In this document: positions 8,225 through 17,792 of the stretch, piece by piece
Numbering within the stretch: position 1 is the first letter of the stretch
Layout of the letters: the number at the start of each line of letters is the position of its first letter
Origin: an uncultured Clostridium sp.
GTDB lineage: Bacteria > Bacillota > Clostridia > Clostridiales > Clostridiaceae
DNA: 28,848 bases
Direction: 5' to 3'
NCBI RefSeq assembly: GCF_910588715.1
Contig: NZ_CAJURG010000007.1
Location: 71,454 to 100,301 of the forward strand
Made by a program: the position numbers and the translations under genes
Notes under the pieces: model-generated
The model's database searches: none
Told to the model about the DNA's origin: nothing
The model's input: only the letters and a program-made list of their open reading frames with translations

Positions 8225-9853
8225 TTATTTAACTCTAAACATTATAGCTTCATATGGTCTTAAGTTTAATTTTGCAGTTAATAAACTTGAATCTTCATAG
8301 TTACTTAATAAGATTTCAGAACTATCAAAATTATCATCAAAATCGAAAGTAACTTCTTTATCATAGAAATTACAAACTACTAATATCTTATCTCCATTTA
8401 ACTCTCTAGTGTAAGCAAAAATATTTTTATCTTCAGGACATAATAAAGTATAATCACCATAAATTATAGTATCATTATTCTTTCTTATGTTTATTAACTT
8501 TCTATAATGATGGAAAATTGAATTTTCATCTTCTAAACATTGTTTTGCATTTATTTCATTATAGTTTTTATTAATAGCAAGCCATGGAGTTCCTGTTGTA
8601 AATCCAGCATTTTCAGAGTCATTCCATTGCATTGGAGTTCTTGCATTATCTCTTCCTTTTACATAAATAGACTCCATTATTTCATCATGAGTATATCCCT
8701 TTGATATTCTGTCTTTATACATATTTAAACTTTCAATATCATTATACTCATCAATACTTTCAAATCTTACATTAGTCATTCCAAGTTCTTCACCTTGATA
8801 AATGTAAGGAGTTCCTTTCATTCCATGAAGAAGAGTTGCAAGCATTTTTGCACTTAAAACTCTATATTCCTTATCATTTCCCCATCTTGAAACTATTCTT
8901 GGTAAATCATGATTGTTCCAGAAAAGACTGTTCCAACCTTGGCCTTCAAGTTCAGTTTGCCACTTAGACAAAATATTTTTTAAATCAAGTAAATTTAATG
9001 TCTTTAAATCCCACTTTTCTTTCCCTTCAACTTGGTCTAATCCTATATGCTCAAATTGGAATACCATGCTTAATTCATTTCTTTCTGGATTTGAATAAAG
9101 CTTAGCTACTTCAGGAGTTGCCCCCCATGTTTCTCCAACAGTTAATAAATTTTTACCTTCTAATGCAGCTTTGTTCATTTCTTGTAAGTATTCATGTAAT
9201 TTAGGTCCATTACCTGTTATTCTTTCATCTGGAACTTTACCAATTAAATCAATAACGTCCATTCTAAATCCGCCAATACCTTTATCAACCCAGAAATTCA
9301 TCATTTTATAAACTTCATTTCTAACCTTTTCATTTTCCCAGTTTAAATCAGGTTGTTTCTTACTAAATAAGTGTAAATAATATTGATTTGTTGTTTCATC
9401 ATATTGCCAAGCACTTCCACTAAATGTTGAGCCTAAATCATTAGGTTCATGCCCATCAACAGCATCTCTCCATATATAATAATCCCTATATTCATTATCC
9501 TTAGACTTTTTAGCTTCAATAAACCATTTATGTTCATCAGAAGTATGGTTAACAACTAAATCCATAAGAATTTTAATTCCTCTTTCATTAGCTTCCTTTA
9601 AAAGATTGTCCATATCTTCCATTGACCCAAATTCATCCATGATATCACAGTAATCACTTATATCATATCCATTATCATCATTTGGAGACTTATATACAGG
9701 ACTAAGCCAAATAACATCTATTCCAAGCTCTTTTAAATAATCTAATTTTTCTCTTATACCATTAATGTCACCTATTCCATCACCATTACTATCATTAAAG
9801 CTTCTTGGGTATATTTGATATACTACTGAGCTATGCCACCATTGTCTTTCCAT
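8225..9853 (-). CDS. malL: Oligo-1,6-glucosidase (GH13 family)
   Basis: This cytosolic enzyme releases glucose from isomaltose, panose and short alpha-1,6-linked dextrins. The 542 residues show the GH13 conserved regions: DLVVNHTS (98-105), GFRMDV with nucleophile D199 (195-200), GET with acid/base E241 (240-242) and NNHD with D316 (313-316). Val200, directly after the nucleophile, matches the residue associated with alpha-1,6 specificity in this subfamily; alpha-1,4 maltases usually carry Thr or Ala there. A GTG at 9868 is in frame, but GGAGGT (9861-9866) lies downstream of it and is well placed (7 bases) for ATG 9853, so the protein begins MERQWWHSS. No sugar transporter or regulator is adjacent, so the substrate must enter by a system encoded elsewhere. 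Confidence 0.92.
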   Translation of the reverse strand: MERQWWHSSVVYQIYPRSFNDSNGDGIGDINGIREKLDYLKELGIDVIWLSPVYKSPNDDNGYDISDYCDIMDEFGSMEDMDNLLKEANERGIKILMDLVVNHTSDEHKWFIEAKKSKDNEYRDYYIWRDAVDGHEPNDLGSTFSGSAWQYDETTNQYYLHLFSKKQPDLNWENEKVRNEVYKMMNFWVDKGIGGFRMDVIDLIGKVPDERITGNGPKLHEYLQEMNKAALEGKNLLTVGETWGATPEVAKLYSNPERNELSMVFQFEHIGLDQVEGKEKWDLKTLNLLDLKNILSKWQTELEGQGWNSLFWNNHDLPRIVSRWGNDKEYRVLSAKMLATLLHGMKGTPYIYQGEELGMTNVRFESIDEYNDIESLNMYKDRISKGYTHDEIMESIYVKGRDNARTPMQWNDSENAGFTTGTPWLAINKNYNEINAKQCLEDENSIFHHYRKLINIRKNNDTIIYGDYTLLCPEDKNIFAYTRELNGDKILVVCNFYDKEVTFDFDDNFDSSEILLSNYEDSSLLTAKLNLRPYEAIMFRVK

Positions 9854-9998
9854 ATTTGTTACCTCCACATTATAAAACTCAATTTATCTTTTTATTATAA
9901 TTAATTACTTTATAATGTGATTATACATAATCTTATACCTTGTTTACTTGCAAAATATAGGCTTTTTTAACACAATAATGCTATTTTTTATTAAATAT

Positions 9999-10862
9999 CT
10001 AAAATTTTATTAGTAATATTAATGTTCCAACTGTAATTAAAGTTAAACCTACTAGAGATTTTCTTGATAATTTTTCTTTTAAAAATATATAAGCAAACAA
10101 TACAGTTATTAAAATACTAAGTTTATCTATTGGCACAACTATAGATGCTAGCCCATCTTGTAAGGCTTTATAATAACAAAGCCATGATGCTCCTGTCGCT
10201 ATACCAGATAAAATTATATACCATAAGCTTCTTTTATCTATATTTTTAATTTCTTTATGCTTTTTAGTAATAAAAACAATACTCCATGCCATAATAAGTA
10301 CAACTACAGTTCTTATTGCCGTGCCTAAATTTGATTCTACATTTTCTATTCCTACTTTTCCTAATATAGATGTTAACGAAGCAAATATAGCGGATAATAA
10401 AGCATATATTATCCAAGCCTTACCTTTAACTACTTTGTTACTTTTCATTTTCTGAATCATTAAATAAGTTCCTATAGCAATTCCTATCACTCCAATTATC
10501 ATATTTATTGTTATATCTTCACCTAAGAAAATAAAAGCTAAAATCATTGTTAAAATTGTACTGCTTTTATCAATGGGAACTACCTTATTAACATCTCCTA
10601 ATTGAAGCGCTTTAAAATAACAAATCCACGAAGCTCCAGTTGATAAACCAGATAAAATTAAAAATAAAAATGTTTTTTGATTAATATCTGTTAGTGTATT
10701 TTGTGAATCAACAATAAATACCATTAACCAAGAAAAAATTAAAACTATAATAGTTCTTATAGCTGTAGCTAAATTTGAATCTACGTCTTTAATTCCTATC
10801 TTAGCTAAAATTGATGTTACTCCTGCAAAAAATGCCGATCCTAATGCGTATAATACCCACAT
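9999..10862 (-). CDS. EamA-type drug/metabolite transporter
   Basis: This is a 287-residue integral membrane protein with about ten helices arising from an internal duplication. Residues 4-50 (ALGSAFFAGVTSILAKIG) and about 151-197 (ALLSAIFASLTSILGKVG) are clear copies, and both halves share GASW(I/L)CY(F/Y)KALQ(L/D)G and a VVPIDK motif. The DMT superfamily exports small metabolites or imports nucleotide sugars and amino acids; the substrate cannot be read here. ATG 10862 follows GAGGAA. No clear terminator hairpin follows the gene before the glucosidase start. Confidence 0.88.
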   Translation of the reverse strand: MWVLYALGSAFFAGVTSILAKIGIKDVDSNLATAIRTIIVLIFSWLMVFIVDSQNTLTDINQKTFLFLILSGLSTGASWICYFKALQLGDVNKVVPIDKSSTILTMILAFIFLGEDITINMIIGVIGIAIGTYLMIQKMKSNKVVKGKAWIIYALLSAIFASLTSILGKVGIENVESNLGTAIRTVVVLIMAWSIVFITKKHKEIKNIDKRSLWYIILSGIATGASWLCYYKALQDGLASIVVPIDKLSILITVLFAYIFLKEKLSRKSLVGLTLITVGTLILLIKF

Positions 10863-10944
10863 AAATAATTATTCCTCTCATTTTAAAAATCTCTTTATTA
10901 TTATCTTATTATATATAAACTCCAGCTTTTTTTAAATAAAACTT

Positions 10945-10994
10945 AATTGTATTCTATAACAGGAATTATATTAACCTGTTTATAGAATACAATT
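10945..10994 (-). terminator. Terminator after the GH3-family gene
   Basis: AATTGTATTCTATAACAGG (10945-10963) pairs with 10975-10994 with a single bulged base. It starts 6 bases past the stop of the minus-strand GH3-family gene. Confidence 0.8.
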
Positions 10995-11000
10995 TATAAA

Positions 11001-12644
11001 TTACTTAATATTATCATTTAATATATTTAAAATATCCTTTTTATTAGTTATTACTCTTGGAATTTTAATTTGACTTTTAGAAACTCCTTTTGATATTAAA
11101 TATCTCTTTATAACATCAAATGTATTTCTTCTAACTATATTAATACTTAAACATGCTAATCTATTATTGTTTCTAAATCTTCCATATGCTAAATTTGCTT
11201 TTTGTAACTCTTTATCTAAGGTATCTTCTATAAATTTAATTTTATTACTTGATACCTCTTCATTAAACTCTAAATAAAAAATATATCTTCCTGGTGTTAT
11301 ACTATTATCCTCTAAAGTTGTATAATCAACTAAGGATAAATTTAATTTTTTTATAGTTTTACTAATAGCCTCTCTTAAATGATCTTCGGTTGTTTTTTCT
11401 GAAACCATATTAAGGGCTTGATTTTTTCTATATAAAAACTCTATTTCTGGCGAATTATTATAATAATCAACTACCTTAACAACATCACCTAATCTATATC
11501 TATAAAATCCAGCATAGGTAGTTATTATAATCTCATATTTTTCTCCTACCTTTAACTCATCTATACAATAAGTTTTAGGATTTTCCTTATTACTTTCTTT
11601 TATTGGAATAAATTCATAAAATGCAGTATCTGGTATTATTACATATCTTATTTTAGATATATATGGATTAATTCCTATCATTGCTTCGGTTGAAGCATAT
11701 GCTGGAGAATATATTGGTAAAGATCCAGTATAATAATTAACCATATCATCATATATAGAAAAATTAGCTCCTGTTACAGATGCACTATAAATTAATTTAG
11801 GCCATATTCTTTTACATATTCCTTCAAAACCCTTAGAAAACTCTAACTCTATTTTATCTGCCCTTCCTGCATTTGGTTTTAAACATTTATTTAATTTTTT
11901 TCTTGTTTCTTCATCAATATTTAAATTTCTATTTATACTTCCTCTTCTAATATCTCTAACTAATGACTCTGAATTATCTTCTAATGTTCTTAATGCATCT
12001 AAAACATTTGATATAAAAACACCACTTATATAACTTAAATTTTTATCCTCAAGTGCAAATAATAAGTGTAAATATAATGCTGTATTTTTATCTTTAATTT
12101 TCATTACTTCATATGGTGAAGTATATATTTTAGGAAGTATAACTTTAATAGAATCCATTCCTCCCGATGTTGCTGAACATATAGGTACTCCACCTTGTAA
12201 ATAAGTTGTCATAACAGTATCAGCTAACATTAAGCCTCTTCCATAATTCCATTTATTTTTTAAATTGTTATATGCAAATCTCTCAATTAATAGTGCCATA
12301 TACTTACTACCAACTTTTCTTGATTTTTTAGTAACTGGAACTAGTTTTTGTTTACCTGTTGTTCCTGATGTATGTCCAAAAAATTCAACATCATCAGTAA
12401 TTAAAATATTTTTATCTCCCTTTAGCATTTCATTTATATATCTCTCATAATCTAAATAATCTGTAATTGGTACATTTAATTTAAATTTATCTACAGATTT
12501 TATTGAATTAAAATCATATTTTTTTCCATACTTAGAAGTACTATTTTTATTTAATATTTTAAATAATACTTCTTCATTTATATACCTTGAATTTAAAGTA
12601 TACTCATTAAACCTTTTTTCTACTAATCCTCCTACTGAAATCAT
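11001..12644 (-). CDS. GH3-family acyl-adenylating protein (auxin-responsive GH3 homologue)
   Basis: This 547-residue protein belongs to the GH3 branch of the adenylate-forming superfamily, whose plant members join amino acids to carboxylic acids such as indole acetate or jasmonate. The ATP-binding P-loop is FGHTSGTTGKQKLVPVTKK (about 89-107). Further signs are YSASVTGANFSIY, an adenylate-site region YASTEAMIGIN, and TTYAGFYRYRLGDVVKV with the conserved Tyr-Arg-x-Arg-x-Gly-Asp motif. The C-terminal domain (about 395-547) completes the fold. The substrate of bacterial members is generally unknown. ATG 12644 has no obvious site upstream; AGGAGG sits inside the gene at codons 4-6 but no start codon follows it at proper distance. 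The gene is alone between its own terminator and that of nhaA, so context gives no hint of the pathway. Confidence 0.85.
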   Translation of the reverse strand: MISVGGLVEKRFNEYTLNSRYINEEVLFKILNKNSTSKYGKKYDFNSIKSVDKFKLNVPITDYLDYERYINEMLKGDKNILITDDVEFFGHTSGTTGKQKLVPVTKKSRKVGSKYMALLIERFAYNNLKNKWNYGRGLMLADTVMTTYLQGGVPICSATSGGMDSIKVILPKIYTSPYEVMKIKDKNTALYLHLLFALEDKNLSYISGVFISNVLDALRTLEDNSESLVRDIRRGSINRNLNIDEETRKKLNKCLKPNAGRADKIELEFSKGFEGICKRIWPKLIYSASVTGANFSIYDDMVNYYTGSLPIYSPAYASTEAMIGINPYISKIRYVIIPDTAFYEFIPIKESNKENPKTYCIDELKVGEKYEIIITTYAGFYRYRLGDVVKVVDYYNNSPEIEFLYRKNQALNMVSEKTTEDHLREAISKTIKKLNLSLVDYTTLEDNSITPGRYIFYLEFNEEVSSNKIKFIEDTLDKELQKANLAYGRFRNNNRLACLSINIVRRNTFDVIKRYLISKGVSKSQIKIPRVITNKKDILNILNDNIK

Positions 12645-12679
12645 AGTAAAATATAAAACTTTACTTATTATACTCGTAA

Positions 12680-12730
12680 TAAAGCACTTCCTATATATTT
12701 CTGTCGTAAGTAATATATGAAAGTGCTTTA
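12680..12730 (-). terminator. Terminator after nhaA
   Basis: TAAAGCACTT (12680-12689) pairs with AAGTGCTTTA (12721-12730). An imperfect AT-rich inner stem extends it. It starts 23 bases past the nhaA stop on the minus strand. Confidence 0.75.
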
Positions 12731-12753
12731 TAAATTGATTATTATATTCTTAA

Positions 12754-13920
12754 CTAATTTTTATGCTGTATTCTTTCACCTATAGAAGTTAATATAGTAG
12801 CTAATATTATAGATATAACTGCTGCAATTAATACTGATATTTTTGATACACTAAGTTCAACTTCTGAACCACCAAAAGCAATCTCTGATACAAATAAAGA
12901 CATTGTAAATCCTATACCAGCTAAAATAGATACTTCTAAAACATCATACCAAGATGTATCTTGTGGCTTTTTAGTTAATCCAATTAAGTTTCCTATGTAT
13001 CCAAATAACATTATTCCTAATGGTTTTCCAACAACTAACCCTAAAATTATTCCTATCATTAAAGGATAATCTTTTGCTAAGTTTAAGTTTCCCCCCAAAC
13101 GTATTCCAGTATTTGCAAAAGCAAATAAAGGCAATATTATATAATTAGAAAATGGCTCTAATTTATGCTCAATTTTATAACTTAAATCTCTTTCTCTATC
13201 TTTCTCATGTAATACTGGAATACTAAAAGCTAAAATTACTCCACTTAGTGTTGCATGAATTCCACTATAAAATACCGTTACCCATAAGAAAAATCCTAAT
13301 ATTAAGTATGGATATAATTTATTTCTTTTATTAAAAAATCTAACAGAAAATAAAATTGCCATTAAAACTAAAGAAGCAATTATTCCTGAAATTCTAATGT
13401 GAGAAGAATAAAAAACTCCTATTATAATTATAGATAATAAATCATCTACAACTGCTAAAGTAAGCAAAAATAATTTTAAAGAAAAATTAAGTCTAGTTTC
13501 TAATATTGAAAAAATACCTATGGCAAAAGCTATATCTGTAGATAACGGAATTCCTGCACCAATTTCAAATCCACTTCTATAATTAAAAAGTGTAAATATT
13601 AAAGCTGGAGCAACCATTCCTCCAACAGCTGCTAAAACAGGAAATGAAGCTTGCCTTACACTTGAAAGCTTACCATATACAAGTTCTCTTTTAATTTCAC
13701 ATCCTACAACTAAGAAAAATATCGCCATTAAAAAATCATTAATAATTAAATGTAAATTAAATTCTTCACCAAATTTTAAATCATATAATATATAATTATA
13801 AAATTTATCTAATGGCGTATTTGCTAAAACTAATGCTAGTACTGTAGTTGATAATAATAATATCCCTGGAAATGCTTCTGAGCTTAATATACTTTTTTTA
13901 TTACTTTTGTTTTCTTTCAT
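12754..13920 (-). CDS. nhaA: Na+/H+ antiporter NhaA
   Basis: This secondary transporter exports sodium or lithium in exchange for protons across the plasma membrane, supporting pH and salt tolerance. The 388 residues match the family length and twelve-helix profile. Key features are PLSTDIAFAIG with D129, the equivalent of the partially buried Asp in the assembly core, LAVVDDLLSI with the paired D159-D160 that bind ion and proton, VVGKPLGI with the core lysine, and AGIGFTMSLF near the C-terminus. The ATG start follows GGGAG. The start region is part of a potential leader hairpin, described separately. A terminator lies on each side, so it is a single-gene unit. Confidence 0.95.
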   Translation of the reverse strand: MKENKSNKKSILSSEAFPGILLLSTTVLALVLANTPLDKFYNYILYDLKFGEEFNLHLIINDFLMAIFFLVVGCEIKRELVYGKLSSVRQASFPVLAAVGGMVAPALIFTLFNYRSGFEIGAGIPLSTDIAFAIGIFSILETRLNFSLKLFLLTLAVVDDLLSIIIIGVFYSSHIRISGIIASLVLMAILFSVRFFNKRNKLYPYLILGFFLWVTVFYSGIHATLSGVILAFSIPVLHEKDRERDLSYKIEHKLEPFSNYIILPLFAFANTGIRLGGNLNLAKDYPLMIGIILGLVVGKPLGIMLFGYIGNLIGLTKKPQDTSWYDVLEVSILAGIGFTMSLFVSEIAFGGSEVELSVSKISVLIAAVISIILATILTSIGERIQHKN

Positions 13921-13976
13921 AACTGTACTCCCATTAAAAACTTATTTTTCTTTTCTATAATATTTTGTACAGTTAT
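13919..13976 (-). promoter_or_regulatory. nhaA leader inverted repeat covering the start codon
   Basis: GTACAGTTAT (13967-13976) and its perfect complement ATAACTGTAC (13919-13928) are separated by 38 bases. In the nhaA mRNA the downstream arm covers the last G of the GGGAG ribosome binding site, the spacer and the first two bases of the AUG. A 10-bp helix here would hide the start. Whether the transcript begins upstream of the first arm is not shown by a clear promoter, so function is inferred. Confidence 0.45.
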
Positions 13977-14040
13977 AATTCTTATTATTCTACATATAAT
14001 ATCCTAATAAACTCATATAATTCAGTTTTTTACAAAAAAA

Positions 14041-14070
14041 TATTACTAGAAGAAAAAGCTTCTAGTAATA
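14041..14070 (-). terminator. Terminator of the fru operon
   Basis: A perfect 12-bp stem (TATTACTAGAAG with CTTCTAGTAATA) has a 6-base loop and is followed on the minus strand by a run of seven T. It lies downstream of fruA and upstream of nhaA. Confidence 0.85.
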
Positions 14071-14131
14071 TTTTTAACTTATAAAAATTTAAAATAATTT
14101 AATTATTGAATTTTATTTTTTATTTTCAAAA

Positions 14132-16063
14132 TTATTGTGATACTTTCTTCTTTAATAATGCTAACATTGCCATTCCAACAACAGAACCTACTACAACTGC
14201 ACCTAAAAACCCAAGCGGATTTCCTATTACTGGTAATACAAATATTCCACCATGAGGAGCTCTTAATTCACAATTAAATAACATTGTAAGTGCCCCAGCT
14301 GTTGCAGAACCTATAACACAAGAAGGTATAACTCTTAATGGATCTGCTGCTGCAAAAGGAATTGCACCTTCTGTTATAAATGATAATCCCATAATGTAAT
14401 TTGTAAGTGCTGATTGTCTTTCTCTATTTGTAAATTTATTTTTAAAGAATGTTGATGCTAAAGCTATTGCAAGTGGTGGAACCATCCCACCAGCCATTAC
14501 GGCTGCCATTACCTCAAAGTTACCTGATGCAAGTGATGCTGTACCAAATACATAAGCTGCTTTATTGAAAGGACCACCCATGTCAATTGACATCATACCA
14601 GCAACAATAATTCCCAATAATACTTTGCTTGTTCCACCCATAGAATTAAGAAAATGAGTAATTGCTTCATTTATTCCACCAAAGAATGGATTTACAAGTA
14701 TCATTATTAATCCAATTAATCCAATACCAAAGAAAGGATATAATAATGTTGGTTTTAAACCATCTAATGCTTGTGGTAATTTATCAAATATCTTCTTTAA
14801 TCCTAATACTAAATAACCACCTAAGAAACCTGCAAATAATGCTCCTAAAAATCCTCCACTAATAACTGATACTGATGAATCAAAAGCACTTGCATAAGTT
14901 GTTCCTAAATTAGCTAACATACCTCCAACAAACCCAACAGCAAGAGCAGGTCTATCTGCAATACTCATTGAAATATACCCTGCAAGTACTGGTAGCATAA
15001 ATCCAAATGCAGTTTCACCTATAGTTTTTATTAATGCTGCTAATGGAGTATTTTTACCAAAATTAGCTGGATTAATATTATAATCATCTAATAAAAATGC
15101 TAAAGCAATTAATATACCTCCACCTATTACAAATGGTAACATATGAGATACACCATTCATTAAATGCTTATAAATTTGTCTTCCAAATCCCTCTTTTTCA
15201 TCTGTTGAAGAGCTTTTATTATCACTTCCACCTGCATGATGATAAATTGATGCTTCTCCATTAGTAGCTCTATTTAATAATTCCTCTGTTTTATGTATTC
15301 CATTTGCAACTTTAGTTTGAATTACTCTTTTTCCATCAAATCTAGCCATTTCAACTTTTTTATCAGCAGCAACTATTATACATTCTGCGTTAGCTATTTC
15401 TTCATCAGTTAAAACATTTTTAGCCCCACCTGAACCATTAGTTTCAACCTTTATTGTAATTCCCATATCCTTAGCTTTATTTTCTAATGCTTCTGCTGCC
15501 ATAAATGTATGTGCTATCCCTGTTGGACATGCAGTAACTGCTAATACTCTATATCCATTAGATTGTGATTTTTGTGCTTCTTGCTTATCATTTTCAGCTT
15601 TTAACTTATCATTTTCTTTAGAATCAATAAGTGATAAAAATTCATCAACACTTTTAGCATTTATAAGTTTATCCTTAAAATCAACATCCATTAACATCAT
15701 TGATAATCTTGCTAATACATCTAAATGAAGATTATTTTCTCCCTCTGGTGCTGCTATCATAAAGAAAAGTTTTGCAGGTTCACCATCTAATGAATCATAA
15801 TCTACACCATTTGTAAGTACCATTGCACTAAGTCCAGCTTCCTTTACAGCACTTGTCTTAGCATGTGGAATTGCTATATTATCCCCAATTCCTGTTGTAC
15901 TTAAACTTTCTCTATCTAAAACAGCTTTTTTATATGCTTCTTTATCTCTTAATCTTCCTGTAGCATCCATTAAGTTAACTAATTTATCTATTGCTTCTTG
16001 TTTTGATTCTATCTTAGGATTAAGTGCTATACCATTTTTCTTTAATAAATCAGTAATTTTCAC
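14132..16063 (-). CDS. fruA: PTS fructose transporter, fused EIIA-EIIB-EIIC
   Basis: This membrane permease imports fructose and phosphorylates it to fructose 1-phosphate using phosphate from HPr. Three domains run in order in 643 residues. EIIA (1-150) has its phospho-histidine H67 in IAIPHAK. EIIB (about 171-265) has phospho-cysteine C179 in TACPTGIAHTFMAAEAL. EIIC (about 295-640) is a multi-helix channel domain with FVIGGGILIAL and a late GAIPFAAADPLRVIPS segment. A Lys/Glu/Gln-rich linker (150-170) joins EIIA and EIIB, and a Ser/Asp-rich one (277-290) joins EIIB and EIIC. The start is GTG 16063 behind AAGGAGG. It is the last gene of the operon, 21 bases after fruK. Confidence 0.96.
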   Translation of the reverse strand: MKITDLLKKNGIALNPKIESKQEAIDKLVNLMDATGRLRDKEAYKKAVLDRESLSTTGIGDNIAIPHAKTSAVKEAGLSAMVLTNGVDYDSLDGEPAKLFFMIAAPEGENNLHLDVLARLSMMLMDVDFKDKLINAKSVDEFLSLIDSKENDKLKAENDKQEAQKSQSNGYRVLAVTACPTGIAHTFMAAEALENKAKDMGITIKVETNGSGGAKNVLTDEEIANAECIIVAADKKVEMARFDGKRVIQTKVANGIHKTEELLNRATNGEASIYHHAGGSDNKSSSTDEKEGFGRQIYKHLMNGVSHMLPFVIGGGILIALAFLLDDYNINPANFGKNTPLAALIKTIGETAFGFMLPVLAGYISMSIADRPALAVGFVGGMLANLGTTYASAFDSSVSVISGGFLGALFAGFLGGYLVLGLKKIFDKLPQALDGLKPTLLYPFFGIGLIGLIMILVNPFFGGINEAITHFLNSMGGTSKVLLGIIVAGMMSIDMGGPFNKAAYVFGTASLASGNFEVMAAVMAGGMVPPLAIALASTFFKNKFTNRERQSALTNYIMGLSFITEGAIPFAAADPLRVIPSCVIGSATAGALTMLFNCELRAPHGGIFVLPVIGNPLGFLGAVVVGSVVGMAMLALLKKKVSQ

Positions 16064-16084
16064 TTTATATTCCTCCTTAAAATT

Positions 16085-16990
16085 TTAATTTACTTGCTTT
16101 AATAATTCATAAACATATTCCTTAGTTGCCAATCCTTCTGAAAAAGCAGAGGCACTGCCTGTTGCTACCCCTAATTTAAATCCTTCTTCAATATTTTTTG
16201 AATTTAAATATCCTGCAATAAATCCTGCTACCATTGAATCTCCTGCTCCAACAGAATTCTTAACTAGTCCCTTTGGTACATTACTTTTTGTAACTTCTCC
16301 ATCTTCATTTATTAATATAGCTCCATCACCAGCCATAGATATAATTACATTTTGTGCCCCCATATCTTTAAGCTTCTTTGCATACTTAATTATTTCTTCC
16401 TTATCTTTAAGTTTTACTCCAAATAATTCTCCAAGTTCATGATGATTTGGCTTTATTAAAAATGGGTTATATTTTAATATCTTTAATAATGATTCTCCAG
16501 TTGTATCAACTATAAACTTAATATTCTTTTCTTTAAGCCTACTCATTATTCTTTCATAAGTATCACTTGGCATTGTTTTTGGAATACTACCTGCTAAAAC
16601 TAATATATCTCCACTTACTAACTTATCTAATTTTTCATAAAGTTCTTCTAATGCTTCCTTTGATATAGAAGGACCACCACCATTTATTTCACTTTCAACA
16701 TCGGCTTTTATTTTTACATTTATTCTAGAAATACCTTCCTTTAATTTAATAAAATCAGTATCACATCCAAGCTCCCTAACTCTCTTTTCTATTTCATCTC
16801 CAGTAAAACCAGCTATAAATCCTAATGCCTTGCTCTTAACCTCTAAATTATTTAATACTATTGATACATTAATGCCTTTTCCACCAGCATAAACAAATTC
16901 ATTATCAGTCCTATTAACATGACCTAAATTAAATTGGTCCATCTTAACAATATAATCTAATGCTGGATTAAATGTAATTGTGTATATCAT
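16085..16990 (-). CDS. fruK: 1-phosphofructokinase
   Basis: This PfkB-family kinase phosphorylates fructose 1-phosphate, the product of the PTS permease encoded next to it, to fructose 1,6-bisphosphate for glycolysis. The 301 residues carry the N-terminal signature AGGKGINVS (35-43) and the C-terminal ATP/catalytic motif VGAGDSMVAGFIAGYL with catalytic Asp251. ATG 16990 overlaps the fruR stop codon (shared ATGA), and GGAGGT lies 9 bases upstream inside fruR, so translation of fruR and fruK is probably coupled. PfkB relatives such as tagatose-6-phosphate kinase share the fold, but the fruR-fruK-fruA order settles the call. Confidence 0.96.
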   Translation of the reverse strand: MIYTITFNPALDYIVKMDQFNLGHVNRTDNEFVYAGGKGINVSIVLNNLEVKSKALGFIAGFTGDEIEKRVRELGCDTDFIKLKEGISRINVKIKADVESEINGGGPSISKEALEELYEKLDKLVSGDILVLAGSIPKTMPSDTYERIMSRLKEKNIKFIVDTTGESLLKILKYNPFLIKPNHHELGELFGVKLKDKEEIIKYAKKLKDMGAQNVIISMAGDGAILINEDGEVTKSNVPKGLVKNSVGAGDSMVAGFIAGYLNSKNIEEGFKLGVATGSASAFSEGLATKEYVYELLKQVN

Positions 16991-17742
16991 AAAATATCTA
17001 CCTCCAAAATTTCTGCTTTATTCCTATACTTATAGTTATCTAATTTTGTAGTTATTATTTCAGCATCTTGAATATCTGCAAAAGTTATTGAACTTATTTC
17101 ATCAAATTTAGATTTATCACATAAAACATATCTTTTTTTACTTCTAATAAGTGCCTCTTCCTTTACCATTGCTTCCTTAATATCTGGAGTGCTAAATCCT
17201 CTTTCTAAATCAACTCCATTTGCTCCAAAAAAACCTTTTGTAAAATTATATTTTCTTAAACTTTTTACAGTTTCTGCTCCTACTATAGCTTCTGTTGAAA
17301 GCTTTAATTCTCCACCTAATATATAAGTAGTACAATTCTTCTTTATTAAATTTCTTGCATGTACAATTCCATTTGTCACAAAAATTGCTTTTGTATTATT
17401 AATAAAATTAATCATAAGCTCCGTAGTGGTCCCTGCATCTAAATATACTAAATCATTATCTTTTATTAATGATGCTGCATATTTTGCAATTTTAAATTTT
17501 TCTTCCATATTTAAAGATTTTCTATTTTCAACAATATCATCTAATGTATTTATACTTATATCCTTTAATGCTGTAGCTCCTCCATGAACCTTTTTTAATA
17601 ATCCTGCCTTATCAAGAGCAATCAAATCTCTTCTAATAGTTGACTCAGATGTATTTAAATATTTTACTAAATCATTTAAATATACTACAGATTCATTTTT
17701 TACTTTTTCTAAAATTAACTTATGTCTTTCTTCTGACAACAT
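16987..17742 (-). CDS. fruR: DeoR-family repressor of the fructose operon
   Basis: The 251-residue DNA-binding regulator has an N-terminal winged helix-turn-helix of the DeoR type (about 18-55, LNTSESTIRRDLIALDKAGLL) followed by HGGA. The C-terminal sugar-phosphate sensor domain has VYLDAGTTTELMINFI and FFGANGVD. Members of this group release DNA when fructose 1-phosphate or fructose 1,6-bisphosphate accumulates. It is the first gene of the operon and so controls its own synthesis. The ATG lies behind AAGGAAGTGG. TGAATGAAA boxes in and upstream of the promoter are its likely operators. Confidence 0.94.
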   Translation of the reverse strand: MLSEERHKLILEKVKNESVVYLNDLVKYLNTSESTIRRDLIALDKAGLLKKVHGGATALKDISINTLDDIVENRKSLNMEEKFKIAKYAASLIKDNDLVYLDAGTTTELMINFINNTKAIFVTNGIVHARNLIKKNCTTYILGGELKLSTEAIVGAETVKSLRKYNFTKGFFGANGVDLERGFSTPDIKEAMVKEEALIRSKKRYVLCDKSKFDEISSITFADIQDAEIITTKLDNYKYRNKAEILEVDIL

Positions 17743-17763
17743 TTACACCACTTCCTTGACTTC

Positions 17764-17792
17764 ATAATACTCCAATTTCATTCATAAGTCAA
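17764..17792 (-). promoter_or_regulatory. fru operon promoter
   Basis: On the minus strand, TTGACT (17787-17792) and TATTAT (17764-17769) are separated by exactly 17 bases. One TGAATGAAA box lies inside the spacer, so a bound repressor would block RNA polymerase. The promoter is 21 bases from the fruR start codon. Confidence 0.8.

Noticed and set aside
12265..12450. Short plus-strand open frame inside the GH3-family gene
   Set aside because: It is fully antisense to a conserved P-loop region and has no start signals; the same applies to the small opposite-strand frames at 5905-6159, 8913-9098, 14662-14862, 18449-18643, 22807-23034 and 25433-25669.
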